A stretch of 64,000 nt of DNA, taken from assembly GCA_030848705.1 (NCBI GenBank), contig CM061240.1, forward strand, positions 17,937,001 to 18,001,000, read 5' to 3'. The notes beneath the pieces are model-generated. The model searched no databases. It saw only the letters and a program-made list of their open reading frames with translations, and was not told the origin of the DNA. Both the position numbers and the translations under genes were made by a program. Origin of the DNA: Heracleum sosnowskyi. Its lineage: Eukaryota; Streptophyta; Magnoliopsida; Apiales; Apiaceae. This document shows, in pieces, positions 47,164-56,339 of this stretch (its first letter is position 1; each line of letters starts with the position of its first letter).

Positions 47164-48904
47164 ATGGCACCCAAATCTCAAACAGTATCATCTTCTATCC
47201 CTTTAACCATTCCCAAAGAAACCAATCTTCTCACCATTCGCTCTGAGGCTGAGGCTAACCCAAGGTACAAGTGTTTTGTCCGGTTCTTGAACACTTCCTA
47301 CCTACGCCAAGCCCTAACCCTGAACCCTACCTTGTATGTCGATGTGTTGGAAGGATTCTGGAGAACGGCGTTGGTATCAACAATGGCTAGGGAAGATGGA
47401 ACCTCATTCCAGGAGGTTAGTTGTTCAATTGGAGGCAAACACTTTCAGTTTGGTGAAAGGGAAATCAATGAAGCTTTGGGGTTCAAGGTGGAGGGTCATG
47501 ACCAAGAAGCTACAGATGCTCAAATCATAGATTTCATGACCTTCATTCGGTATGCTGATGAGATAGATACTGGAAAGCTGAATAAGAAGTTTGTGAGAAG
47601 GGAGTGGTCATTTCTGTTTGACGCACTCCAGAAGGTGTTTCTCTACAGGAAGACAGGATGGGACCATATCAGTCACATTGCTGTGAAGCTAGCCTACTCC
47701 TTGGCCAACAACCAGGAGATCAATGTGGGAGCCATAATTCTCAAAGAATTGGCTCAGAGGCTAGGCAGGACCGTTCGTGGTAGAGGTAATGACATCTTTT
47801 ACCCTCGTTTCCTTCAAGTTATTTTAAATTTTCTTGATGCAAATGTCCATGAATTGGAGGGTATAGATAACACTAAAATGGCTTATTCCAAGTCCATGTC
47901 CAAAGTACTATTTGGCTCATTGGACACAAGGAATCAAGTGGATGTGATTCTAAGTGTGACCAAGCATATGCAGGACACATTTGAGTCTTATCCACTTGAT
48001 AAGCCCATATACCATGCTCTTTCCTGGACAAGGGAGGCTGAGACTGAAGGAGCTACACAGTCTAACCCCAGCCTTCCCATCCCATCCAGCAACCCCCCTG
48101 CAAACAGTACCATAGAAGTTAGGCAGCCCAGTGCATCAATCTCTCAAAAGATTGGTGTTACTAAAAAGAAGTCAAAGAAGAGAGCCCTAGAAGTGATAAA
48201 TGAATCTGTAGAGATAGCTAGTGAGCATCCTGAGTCACCTCTCACCAGACAAAAGAAGAAATCCAAATCCAAACCTACCACTGGATCCTCCCAACAGGAT
48301 TCAGATGTGGAAAAAGGGGTACACGTGTTACTGTCTATGGCCTCTCAACAGGTCATTGGCATTGAAAAGAGCAGCCTCCCCACTGCACCTTGTACAGAGT
48401 CTGCACAGGGTCAAGACCTCACTATTGACCCTAGGAGTGATAAGGCTGATAATACACAGAGTGGAGAGCACATCACTGTTGAAACTCCTCCTATTTCTCA
48501 GGGGGAGTTGCCACAATCTAATCTAAACCCCACTTCTCTCTCAGATTCTTCCATAAAAATTTCTTCTGAACAAGAGAGTCATTCCAATGATAATCTTGCC
48601 CTTGATCAATCACAATTCTCTCCTGTGATTGAGCCAATTTCAAGTGACATGGTGCATGACACTATGCTCACCACCCAGGAACCACATCTAGTTGGTCAGG
48701 GAATGCATGCTGGGGCATCTCCTAATGACACCAACACAAACATGGAGGATTCACCAGTTTTCACTGGAGACTCTATGCCAATTTCTCCCATCCTTAGGGA
48801 TGTGGAACTGTCTTCACAGACAAATAGGGCTGATGTTGTAACACATCCCATTTGAATGGAGACAACATCAGACCCTACAGCCATTCCAAGGCTGGGGGAG
48901 ACTC
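47164..48904 (+). pseudogene. Element B aORF, N-terminal part, TGA stop, then cut by C
   Basis: It opens with MAPKSQTV and is open for 563 codons to TGA at 48853-48855. The same frame continues to the C insertion at 48904 and resumes at 62066. Residues about 30-240 form the domain shared with C and E: a VLEGFWRTAL helix, REWSFLFDALQKVF near 146, NVGAIILKELAQRLG and FYPRFLQVILNFL. From about 290 the protein is Ser/Pro/Gln-rich with a KKKSKKRALE basic patch (possible nuclear signal). There is no signal peptide or membrane helix. It may be a DNA- or chromatin-associated accessory protein, but this is only inferred from basic patches and the lack of membrane features. Confidence 0.8.
48900..48904. 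repeat. Target-site duplication of element C (left copy)
   Basis: GACTC at 48900-48904 is repeated at 62061-62065, directly outside the two LTRs. With one copy removed, element B's aORF frame joins without a shift, confirming the insertion. Confidence 0.95.
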
Positions 48905-49937
48905 TGTTAGGAATATGTTGTTCTTGATGATAATTATAAAAACACTTAGTAGATTTTGTATTAAGTCATTTTGTAACTGTCAACGAAATGACATGCTTTG
49001 CAGCATTCCGTTGACAGGTAGCTCATCAACGAAATGAGTGATGTAGCAATTGCACTGTACAATACTTCACAGTTTGATATGCATTTTGATGTATGTATTA
49101 GATAGGTTTCCTAAGTCATGTTGACTAAGTACTAGATAGGCAAAATAGGTTGGTTAATTGTAAATATCTTGTACCTTGTAATTTTGCCTAAGTGAAGACA
49201 TGTCAACGGTATGAGGATTACTCTATCAACGAAACAAGGATACACCATCAACGGTATGGAGTTTACTCATCAACGAAACGAGAGAAACACCATCAACGGA
49301 ATGAAGAATAAAGCTATCAACGAAACACATCTCCCTGCTATCAACGAATCATTATTGCTTTTCGGAATAGTTGACAAAGTGATAGTGACAGTTTACTGAA
49401 CAGATCTAAAGGTGATGTGGAAGTGTACTTTGCATTGGAAACCATTAAAATGGACATGGGGAATAAGGAAACATCCCAGTTTCCAATTGGGCTCTTGGGA
49501 GTGATCATAATAAGCATGAAGACAAAAGCAAGGATCTCCAAGGACCACTGGACAAAGGGATGAAAAGCAAACTATTGGCGGTTACCTTTAGTGTAGCCAA
49601 AAATAGTATTGTAAACTTGGGGAATATATAACCAAGTGTAGCAGTTAAGATAGAGTAAGAGAAGAGAAGAAACAAATAGTTTGTATTAGCTATCTTTGAG
49701 AGCATTCTTCTCTACAACTCTGTAACTGAGCAGCTGTGTACTTTTGTATCACAGATTATTTCCGCAATAAAAACACTTCAGTTGGATCATCAAACAATCC
49801 AACTGAATTATTTATATCTTGTGTTTTTATTTATTCAGTTCAGTTTTATTTTATAAAGTGTTTTAAGTTTAAGAAAATATCAAGAATTGTATTCAACCCC
49901 CCCTTCTACAATTCTGTTAGGTCATTTGGGATTAACA
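48905..49937 (+). repeat. Element C 5' LTR (1,033 bp)
   Basis: It begins TGTTAGGAATATG and ends GGGATTAACA. Ten copies of the word YCAACGRWAYG (either strand) lie at about 48980, 49004, 49025, 49203, 49225, 49247, 49269, 49292, 49315 and 49339. A TATATAA box is at 49625-49631 and the C-run block ATTCAACCCCCCCTTCT near 49890. The motif cluster sits 280-640 bp upstream of the TATA box, a plausible enhancer position. Confidence 0.95.
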
Positions 49938-49939
49938 AT

Positions 49940-49951
49940 TGGTATCAAAGC
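49940..49951 (+). other. Element C primer-binding site (initiator tRNA-Met)
   Basis: TGGTATCAAAGC starts three bases after the LTR end. It is the same as in B. Confidence 0.94.
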
Positions 49952-50001
49952 AAGCTTCTAACATACAAGAAGTTTAAAGATCAAGACCAAAAACAGAAGC
50001 C

Positions 50002-52473
50002 ATGGTGAAGAAGGATGCAGGTGTGAAGATACCAGTTCTTGATAAGGACAATTACTTTCACTGGAAAGTAAAGATGCATTTACATCTCATGTCTATGGAT
50101 GAGAGATATGTAGACTGCATTGAGAAAGGTCCACACGTTCCCATGAAGTTTGCATCTAGAATTGGAGTGCCAGATGATGCTCCTGATGTAGAAATTCCAA
50201 AACTTGTCTCAGAATGGACTATTGAAGATCTTGCAGAAATCCATAAAGATAAGAGAACCATGAACATTTTGTTTAATGGTTTGGAGCAAGAGATGTTTGA
50301 CAATGTCATCAACTGTACAACCTCCAAAGAAGTATGGGACACTGTTAGAACTCTCTGTGAAGGTACTGAGCAAGTTAGGGAAAACAAAATGCAACTCCTT
50401 ATACAACAATATGAGCATTTTCATTTTAAAGCTGGTGAAACCCTAAATGACACGTTTAGTAGGTTTCAAAAGCTTTTGAATGGATTAAAGTTGTATGGGA
50501 GGATCTATCAAACCAAGGATTCAAACCTTAAATTTCTTAGAGCTCTTCCAAAAGAATGGAAGCCTATGACTGTTTCTCTCAGAAACACTCAAGAGTACAA
50601 AGACTACACTCTTGAAAGGCTTTATGGAACCTTGAAGACTTATGAGCTGGAAATGGAGCAAGATGAGGAAATTGAAAAGGTACAGAAGAAGGGTGGATCT
50701 ATTGCATTGATTGCATCTGTGAACCAACTGGAAGATGACACTGAAGAAGCTGCAAAGGCCACAACTAGTCGAGCTAGTTGTAGAAGTGATGTTAGCAAGG
50801 GTAAAGGTAAAATGACAGAAGAAGAAGAACCAGAACCAGCCAACTTGGATGACTTAGATGAGATTGATGAACACATTGCTTTTCTGTCAAGAAAATTCTC
50901 TAAGTTCAGGTTCAAGAGAAACTCAGAAGCAAGGCCACCAAGAAGAGACTTTCAACCTAACAAATCAAACTGGATTGAAAAGTCTAAGTCAAAATGTTTC
51001 AATTGTGGAATGCTTGGTCACTTTGCTGGAGACTGCAGAAAGCCCAAGGTTGAGAAGGGCAACAGGAAATTTGAGCCTGTTGATTATAAAAAGAAATACT
51101 TTGAACTTCTCAAGCAAAAAGAAAAGGCTTTCATGTCTCAGGAGTATGATTGGGCTGGTAATGGTGAAGATTCTGATGATGATGTTGAATATGTCAACTT
51201 GGCTCTTATGGCTAACAATCATGAGCAGGAAGCAAGCTCCTCAAGCAACCAGGTAACAATTACTAATCTTTCTGAGCTTTCTAAAGAGGAATGCGATAGT
51301 GCAGTAAATGAAATGTCTACTGTATTATATAATTTGCGTGTTACTCTTAAATCACTTACCAAAGAGAATTCAAGAATTAAAGAGACTAATTTGCTCTTAA
51401 GTGATAGGAATGCAATGTTAGAAGCACAACTCATTGAATTTGAGAAAATGAGATGTGTTAGTAGGGATGCTAAGAAGGAACTTGAGAACGTATTACAAAG
51501 GGAAGAAATTCTTAAGACACAACTTGAAATAGAACAAAGTGTGATTGCTAAATGGAAAGATGCCAGGAATGTTGCTACCAACATCATTAATGTTCAAGGT
51601 ATGGAATCTTTCTGTGAACAATCATGGAAAAAGAACAAAGAGAAACTAGGGTATGTTGGTGAAACCTTAGAATCAGAAACAGAGTCAACAAACAACAATG
51701 ATCATTTGTTGAAGGTTGATATGTCAACGGAATGCAATGTTTCGTTGACACATGAACCATCAACCGATCAGGCTGTTTCGTTGACAGACAAAAGAAAAGA
51801 TAAACTCACTAGACTTAATGACAAGTATGGTCATGTCACCAAGAACTTTGTTCAAGGTGAGTCTAGTAAATCAAAGAAAGTTGAGAAGCCTGTTGAAAGA
51901 GCTAATGTAGGTCACTTATCCAACAAGCAATTGAAAGATAAGTTAGAGTATGTTCAAGTTGAGGCTAAGGGAAATAAAAGGAATAACAGGAATGGCAAAG
52001 TAGGAATTAACAAACACAACAATTACACACCTGATAAATATGCTCCTAGAAAAACATGTGTTAATTGTGGAAGTGTTAGTCATTTATCTACTAACTGCAA
52101 ATCTGTTAAGAAGACTGTTAAAGTGAAAATTCCCAAGCCTGCAATGAATAGTTCTATGCCTACAATGCCTGTTATGCCTAACATGTTTGCTCCATATGCA
52201 CAATTTCAAAATCCATATGCCAGCATGCCATTTGTGTCTAATCCATACATGAATATGTTTAATGTGCCACAAATGCCATGGAATATGAATAACATGTTTG
52301 TTCCTCCAATTATGCATGCTAAGAATGAAAATGTGAGCAATCCTCAGAAATCAACACCAAGGATGAAGATTGATTTAAATCAATCTGAGCCCAAGGTGAA
52401 AAATGATATAAAAGGAAAAGCAAAGGCTAACAAAACAGGACCCAAGGAAACTTGGGTACCAAAATCGACTTGA
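50002..52473 (+). CDS. gag: Element C Gag, intact, two zinc knuckles
   Basis: It is 823 residues and forms the capsid and binds RNA. A short leader domain (IPVLDKDNYFHWKVKM) precedes the UBN2-type copia Gag domain (about residues 85-200: MNILFNGL, EVWDTVRTLCEG, LIQQYEHFHF, FLRALPKEWKP). Knuckle 1, CFNCGMLGHFAGDC, is at about 331-344; a long coiled coil follows at about 430-510 (SLTKENSRIKETNLLL). Knuckle 2, CVNCGSVSHLSTNC, is at about 687-700; then comes a Met/Pro/Asn-rich tail and ETWVPKST. Four family words occur inside it (51724-51786), encoding STE and VSLT peptides. The start ATG at 50002 lies 50 nt after the primer site. Pol overlaps by 22 nt in the -1 frame. Confidence 0.94.
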   Translation: MVKKDAGVKIPVLDKDNYFHWKVKMHLHLMSMDERYVDCIEKGPHVPMKFASRIGVPDDAPDVEIPKLVSEWTIEDLAEIHKDKRTMNILFNGLEQEMFDNVINCTTSKEVWDTVRTLCEGTEQVRENKMQLLIQQYEHFHFKAGETLNDTFSRFQKLLNGLKLYGRIYQTKDSNLKFLRALPKEWKPMTVSLRNTQEYKDYTLERLYGTLKTYELEMEQDEEIEKVQKKGGSIALIASVNQLEDDTEEAAKATTSRASCRSDVSKGKGKMTEEEEPEPANLDDLDEIDEHIAFLSRKFSKFRFKRNSEARPPRRDFQPNKSNWIEKSKSKCFNCGMLGHFAGDCRKPKVEKGNRKFEPVDYKKKYFELLKQKEKAFMSQEYDWAGNGEDSDDDVEYVNLALMANNHEQEASSSSNQVTITNLSELSKEECDSAVNEMSTVLYNLRVTLKSLTKENSRIKETNLLLSDRNAMLEAQLIEFEKMRCVSRDAKKELENVLQREEILKTQLEIEQSVIAKWKDARNVATNIINVQGMESFCEQSWKKNKEKLGYVGETLESETESTNNNDHLLKVDMSTECNVSLTHEPSTDQAVSLTDKRKDKLTRLNDKYGHVTKNFVQGESSKSKKVEKPVERANVGHLSNKQLKDKLEYVQVEAKGNKRNNRNGKVGINKHNNYTPDKYAPRKTCVNCGSVSHLSTNCKSVKKTVKVKIPKPAMNSSMPTMPVMPNMFAPYAQFQNPYASMPFVSNPYMNMFNVPQMPWNMNNMFVPPIMHAKNENVSNPQKSTPRMKIDLNQSEPKVKNDIKGKAKANKTGPKETWVPKST

Positions 52474-55400
52474 TTTGGTTTTATTGTGTGCAGGGAGACA
52501 AAAGGAATCTTTGGTACTTGGATAGTGGTTGTTCAAGACACATGACTGGTGATTCTACCCTGCTCACAGAGTTTCAGGAAAGAGCTGGCCCTTGTATTGC
52601 TTTTGGAGATGACAGCAAAGGCTACACAAAGGGATATGGCTTGATTTCAAAAGAGAATGTCATCATAGATGAGGTTGCATTGGTGGATGGTCTTAAGCAC
52701 AACTTGCTTAGTATCAGCCAACTTTGTGACAAAGGATTTTTAGTTACTTTTTCTAAAGAAGCCTGTGTTGTTTCTAAAGGAGGAAACAACAATGTGGTAA
52801 TGACTGGATTCGGAAGAGGAAATGTGTACATTGCTGACTTTAGTAGCACAAGTCCAGAAACCATCACTTGTCTTTTCAGCAAGGCAAGCAAGGATGAAAG
52901 TTGGCTATGGCACAAGAAATTATCTCATCTGAACTTTAAAGTTATGAATGATTTGGTGAGGAAAGATCTTGCTAGAGGAATTCCACAAGTGGAGTTTTCC
53001 AAGGATGGTTTGTGTGATGCCTGTCAAAAAGGGAAACAAAAGAAGGCATCATTCAAAAGTAAGACAGAGTCATCAATTGTCCATCAGCTTGAGTTGCTTC
53101 ATATGGATTTGTTTGGCCCTGTAAATGTCATGTCTATTTCAAAGAAGAAATATTGTCTTGTGATTGTTGATGATTTTTCTAGATTTACATGGACTTTCTT
53201 TTTGCTCTCCAAGGATGAGGCAAGTGAAATCATTATCAATCACATCAAGATGGTAAACAATCATCCTGACTTGAAAGTAAGAAGGATTAGGAGTGACAAT
53301 GGGACAGAATTCAAGAATTCAAGCATGAAGGTGTTCTGTGAAGAAAATGGTATTTTGCATGAGTTTTCAGCAGCAAGGACACCACAGCAAAATGGTGTAG
53401 TTGAAAGGAAAAACAGAACACTTATTGAAGCTGCAAGGACAATGCTAGATGAATCAAAGTTACCAACTTATTTTTGGGCTGAGGCAGTTAATACAGCTTG
53501 CTTCACTCAGAATATTTCTTTGATTAATCAGGCCAAAGGAATGACCCCTTATCATCTACTCAAAAGAAAGAAGCCACTATTGGATTTTCTTCATGTCTTT
53601 GGATGCAAGTGCTTTGTTCTGAGAAATCAAGCTGAGCATTTGGGGAAATTTGAAGCAAAGGCAGATGAAGCAATATTTGTGGGTTATGCAGCAGGGAAAG
53701 CCTACAGAGTCTACAATCTCAGAACCAACATTGTTATGGAATCTGTACATGTTGTTTTTGATGATCTCAAAATTCAAGGTCTCTGTGATGAAGGTTTCCA
53801 TGAAAGTCTCTCTTTTGAGAATGAGGAAGGAGAACAAATGGATCATGATAAGACTATTGAGAAACAGTCCAAAGTTGTTGTATCTAGCACAGATGAAAGC
53901 AGCAGTGAAGATGAAATTGCTGCATTAAGATTGAAAAGAATAGCTGCTAGTAGGCCAAATGGTCATTCCGTTGACAGTCAGAATGAGCGTTTCGTTGACA
54001 GTCAAAATGGTCATTCCGTTGACAGTCACAGAAATGCTTCCAGGAGTGATCAATTAGGGACAACAAACTCAGGGGGAGCTTCTCAAGGACAAATATCTAA
54101 TCTAGGCAATCATGATCATGAAGCTACTTCTTCAAGAGCAAATCTACCTCCCTCAAGGAAATGGACTAAAGATCATCCCTTTGAACTTATTATAGGTGAT
54201 GTGTCTTCAAAAGTCCAAACTAGAAGAGCAACTCAAGAAGAATGTCTATATAGCAGCTTTCTGTCTCAAGATGAGCCAAAGAAAGTTGAGGATGCACTTC
54301 TAGATCCAGATTGGGTCTTGGCTATGCAAGAAGAGCTAAACCAATTTGAAAGGAACAAAGTTTGGAAGCTGGTGCCCAAGCCTAAGGACAGGAGTGTCAT
54401 AGGCACAAAATGGGTGTTCAGAAACAAGATGGATGAAAATGGCATAGTCACAAGGAACAAAGCTAGATTGGTTGCAAAAGGCTACTCACAGGAAGAAGGA
54501 ATTGATTTTGATGAAACCTTTGCTCCTGTTGCAAGACTAGAAGCAATAAGGATTTTCCTAGCCTATGCAGCCCATGCCAATTTCAAGGTCTATCAAATGG
54601 ATGTGAAGAGTGCTTTTCTAAATGGGGAATTGGAAGAGGAGGTGTATGTAAGTCAACCTCCTGGTTTTGAAGATGATGATTTTCCAGAATATGTATACTT
54701 CCTCCTCAAAGCACTCTATGGTTTGAAACAAGCACCTAGAGCCTGGTATGACACACTTTCACAGTTCCTCCTTGAGAATCACTTCACTAGAGGTACTGTA
54801 GATAAAACTCTTTTTCATAGGATTGTGAATGGCTCTACAATACTTGTTCAAATATATGTAGATGACATAATTTTTGGGTCTACAGATGAAAGACTTTGTC
54901 AAAAGTTTGCCAAGCTTATGCAAAGTAAGTATGAAATGAGCATGATGGGAGAGTTAACTTATTTTCTTGGTCTTCAAGTAAAGCAAGTTAATGAAGGCAT
55001 TTTCATTAGTCAAACCAAGTATATTAATGATTTGTTAAAGAGGTTTAACTTAATGGAATGCTCTCCTGCCAAAACACCCATGCCTACTGCCACCAAACTT
55101 GAATTGAATACTAAGGAAAAATCTGTGGACATTTCAAGTTACAGAGGCATGGTTGGCTCACTTTTATATTTAACAGCTAGTAGACCTGATATTATGTTTG
55201 CTACATGTCTATGTGCTAGATTTCAGGCTGATCCTAGGGAATCCCATTTAGTTGCTATTAAAAGAATTTTCAGATATCTCAAAGGAACACCAAACCTTGG
55301 CATTTGGTATCCTAGAGAATCTGGTTTTGAACTAATTGGTTATTCAGATGCAGATTATGCAGGATGTAAAATTGACAGGAAAAGCACAACAGGAACCTGT

Positions 55401-55799
55401 CAATTTCTAGGAAACAAGCTTGTATCATGGTTCAGCAAGAAACAAAACTCAGTTTCCACCTCCACAGCTGAGGCTGAGTATATTGCAGCTGGAAGTTGTT
55501 GTGCACAGATTTTATGGATGAAAAATCAACTACTTGATTATGGAATAAGAGTTGAGAAAATTCCTATTTTCTGTGACAACACTAGTGCCATTGCCATTAC
55601 TGAGAATCCAGTGCAGCATTCAAGGACCAAGCACATTGACATCAAGTACCACTTTATTAGAGAACATGTTATGAATGGTACTGTGGAGTTACATTTTGTT
55701 CCAAGTGAACAACAACTTGCAGACATCTTTACCAAGCCACTTGATGAATCCACATTCTCAAGATTAGTAAGTGAGCTAGGTATGCTAAATTTCTCTTAA
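52452..55799 (+). CDS. pol: Element C Pol polyprotein, intact
   Basis: The open frame is 1,115 codons; the biological start is uncertain because protease begins about 50 nt in, just after GTGTGCAG/GG. Protease has LDSGCSRHMTGD (catalytic D near residue 24). The HHCC finger is at WLWHKKLSHLN and CDACQKG. Integrase has MDLFGPV, SDNGTEF and VVERKN for its D, D, E. A variable linker at about 470-560 holds three family words read as HSVDS and RFVDS. RT has QMDVKSAFLNGEL, YGLKQAPRAWYD and YVDDIIFGS. RNase H has DADYAGC, AEAEYIAAG and CDNTS. Everything expected of an active enzyme set is present. Expression needs a -1 shift in the 22-nt gag overlap, or splicing. Confidence 0.95.
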   Translation: MGTKIDLIWFYCVQGDKRNLWYLDSGCSRHMTGDSTLLTEFQERAGPCIAFGDDSKGYTKGYGLISKENVIIDEVALVDGLKHNLLSISQLCDKGFLVTFSKEACVVSKGGNNNVVMTGFGRGNVYIADFSSTSPETITCLFSKASKDESWLWHKKLSHLNFKVMNDLVRKDLARGIPQVEFSKDGLCDACQKGKQKKASFKSKTESSIVHQLELLHMDLFGPVNVMSISKKKYCLVIVDDFSRFTWTFFLLSKDEASEIIINHIKMVNNHPDLKVRRIRSDNGTEFKNSSMKVFCEENGILHEFSAARTPQQNGVVERKNRTLIEAARTMLDESKLPTYFWAEAVNTACFTQNISLINQAKGMTPYHLLKRKKPLLDFLHVFGCKCFVLRNQAEHLGKFEAKADEAIFVGYAAGKAYRVYNLRTNIVMESVHVVFDDLKIQGLCDEGFHESLSFENEEGEQMDHDKTIEKQSKVVVSSTDESSSEDEIAALRLKRIAASRPNGHSVDSQNERFVDSQNGHSVDSHRNASRSDQLGTTNSGGASQGQISNLGNHDHEATSSRANLPPSRKWTKDHPFELIIGDVSSKVQTRRATQEECLYSSFLSQDEPKKVEDALLDPDWVLAMQEELNQFERNKVWKLVPKPKDRSVIGTKWVFRNKMDENGIVTRNKARLVAKGYSQEEGIDFDETFAPVARLEAIRIFLAYAAHANFKVYQMDVKSAFLNGELEEEVYVSQPPGFEDDDFPEYVYFLLKALYGLKQAPRAWYDTLSQFLLENHFTRGTVDKTLFHRIVNGSTILVQIYVDDIIFGSTDERLCQKFAKLMQSKYEMSMMGELTYFLGLQVKQVNEGIFISQTKYINDLLKRFNLMECSPAKTPMPTATKLELNTKEKSVDISSYRGMVGSLLYLTASRPDIMFATCLCARFQADPRESHLVAIKRIFRYLKGTPNLGIWYPRESGFELIGYSDADYAGCKIDRKSTTGTCQFLGNKLVSWFSKKQNSVSTSTAEAEYIAAGSCCAQILWMKNQLLDYGIRVEKIPIFCDNTSAIAITENPVQHSRTKHIDIKYHFIREHVMNGTVELHFVPSEQQLADIFTKPLDESTFSRLVSELGMLNFS

Positions 55800-56339
55800 T
55801 TATTTTGAGATTTTTGCAAGTTAAAATGCAGCCAGGAACTTGCTATAATTTTTCTGTGAATTGATTTTCTCAGGAAAAGGTGAAATTTTGTCTAAGTCAA
55901 AATTACTATGTCAACGAAACGCACCATTTCGTTGACAGTCTTAGCATTTTTCTGGGTGTTTCGTTGATAGCTCTTTTATATCAACGAAACGCAGCTTTAT
56001 CAACGAAATAAGACTGGACTTTAACCGCCCAATCCTGATTCGTTGATATAGCGCTTTTTAATCTGAACCGTTGAAATTTCACGTTCTTTATCACGATCTA
56101 TACATACACCCCTGTAAGTATAAATCGTGGTAATTTTTTTAATTCTAACGGTTACTTTTTTAAGCCAATCAGGTAATTTATATTAATTATTGGACTTAAT
56201 TTCTGAGAATTTTTGGGGGAGTATTTAAGGAACTTTAATTTCTTTATTTCATTTCTACCTGTTCCCAAAAATTCCAAAAGTTTTTCTAGCTTCTTCTCTC
56301 TAACAAGCAATACAGCTCGAAGCTTTTCCTCACTCAATA
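55800..56339 (+). promoter_or_regulatory. Element C pol-aORF spacer with motif cluster and TATA-like box
   Basis: This is 540 non-coding bp. Six family words in both orientations lie at 55911-56047. TATTTAA at 56222-56228 is 112 nt before ATGGCACC (56340), followed by a CT-rich leader (TTTCATTTCTACCTGTTCCC) similar to E's. Layout and spacing match B and E, so a separate aORF promoter is likely; the alternative is a spliced subgenomic RNA. Confidence 0.62.

Noticed and set aside
48852..49037. Small ORF crossing the left end of C (and its relative at 60950-61150)
   Set aside because: Both are readings of the LTR start joined to different upstream sequence.
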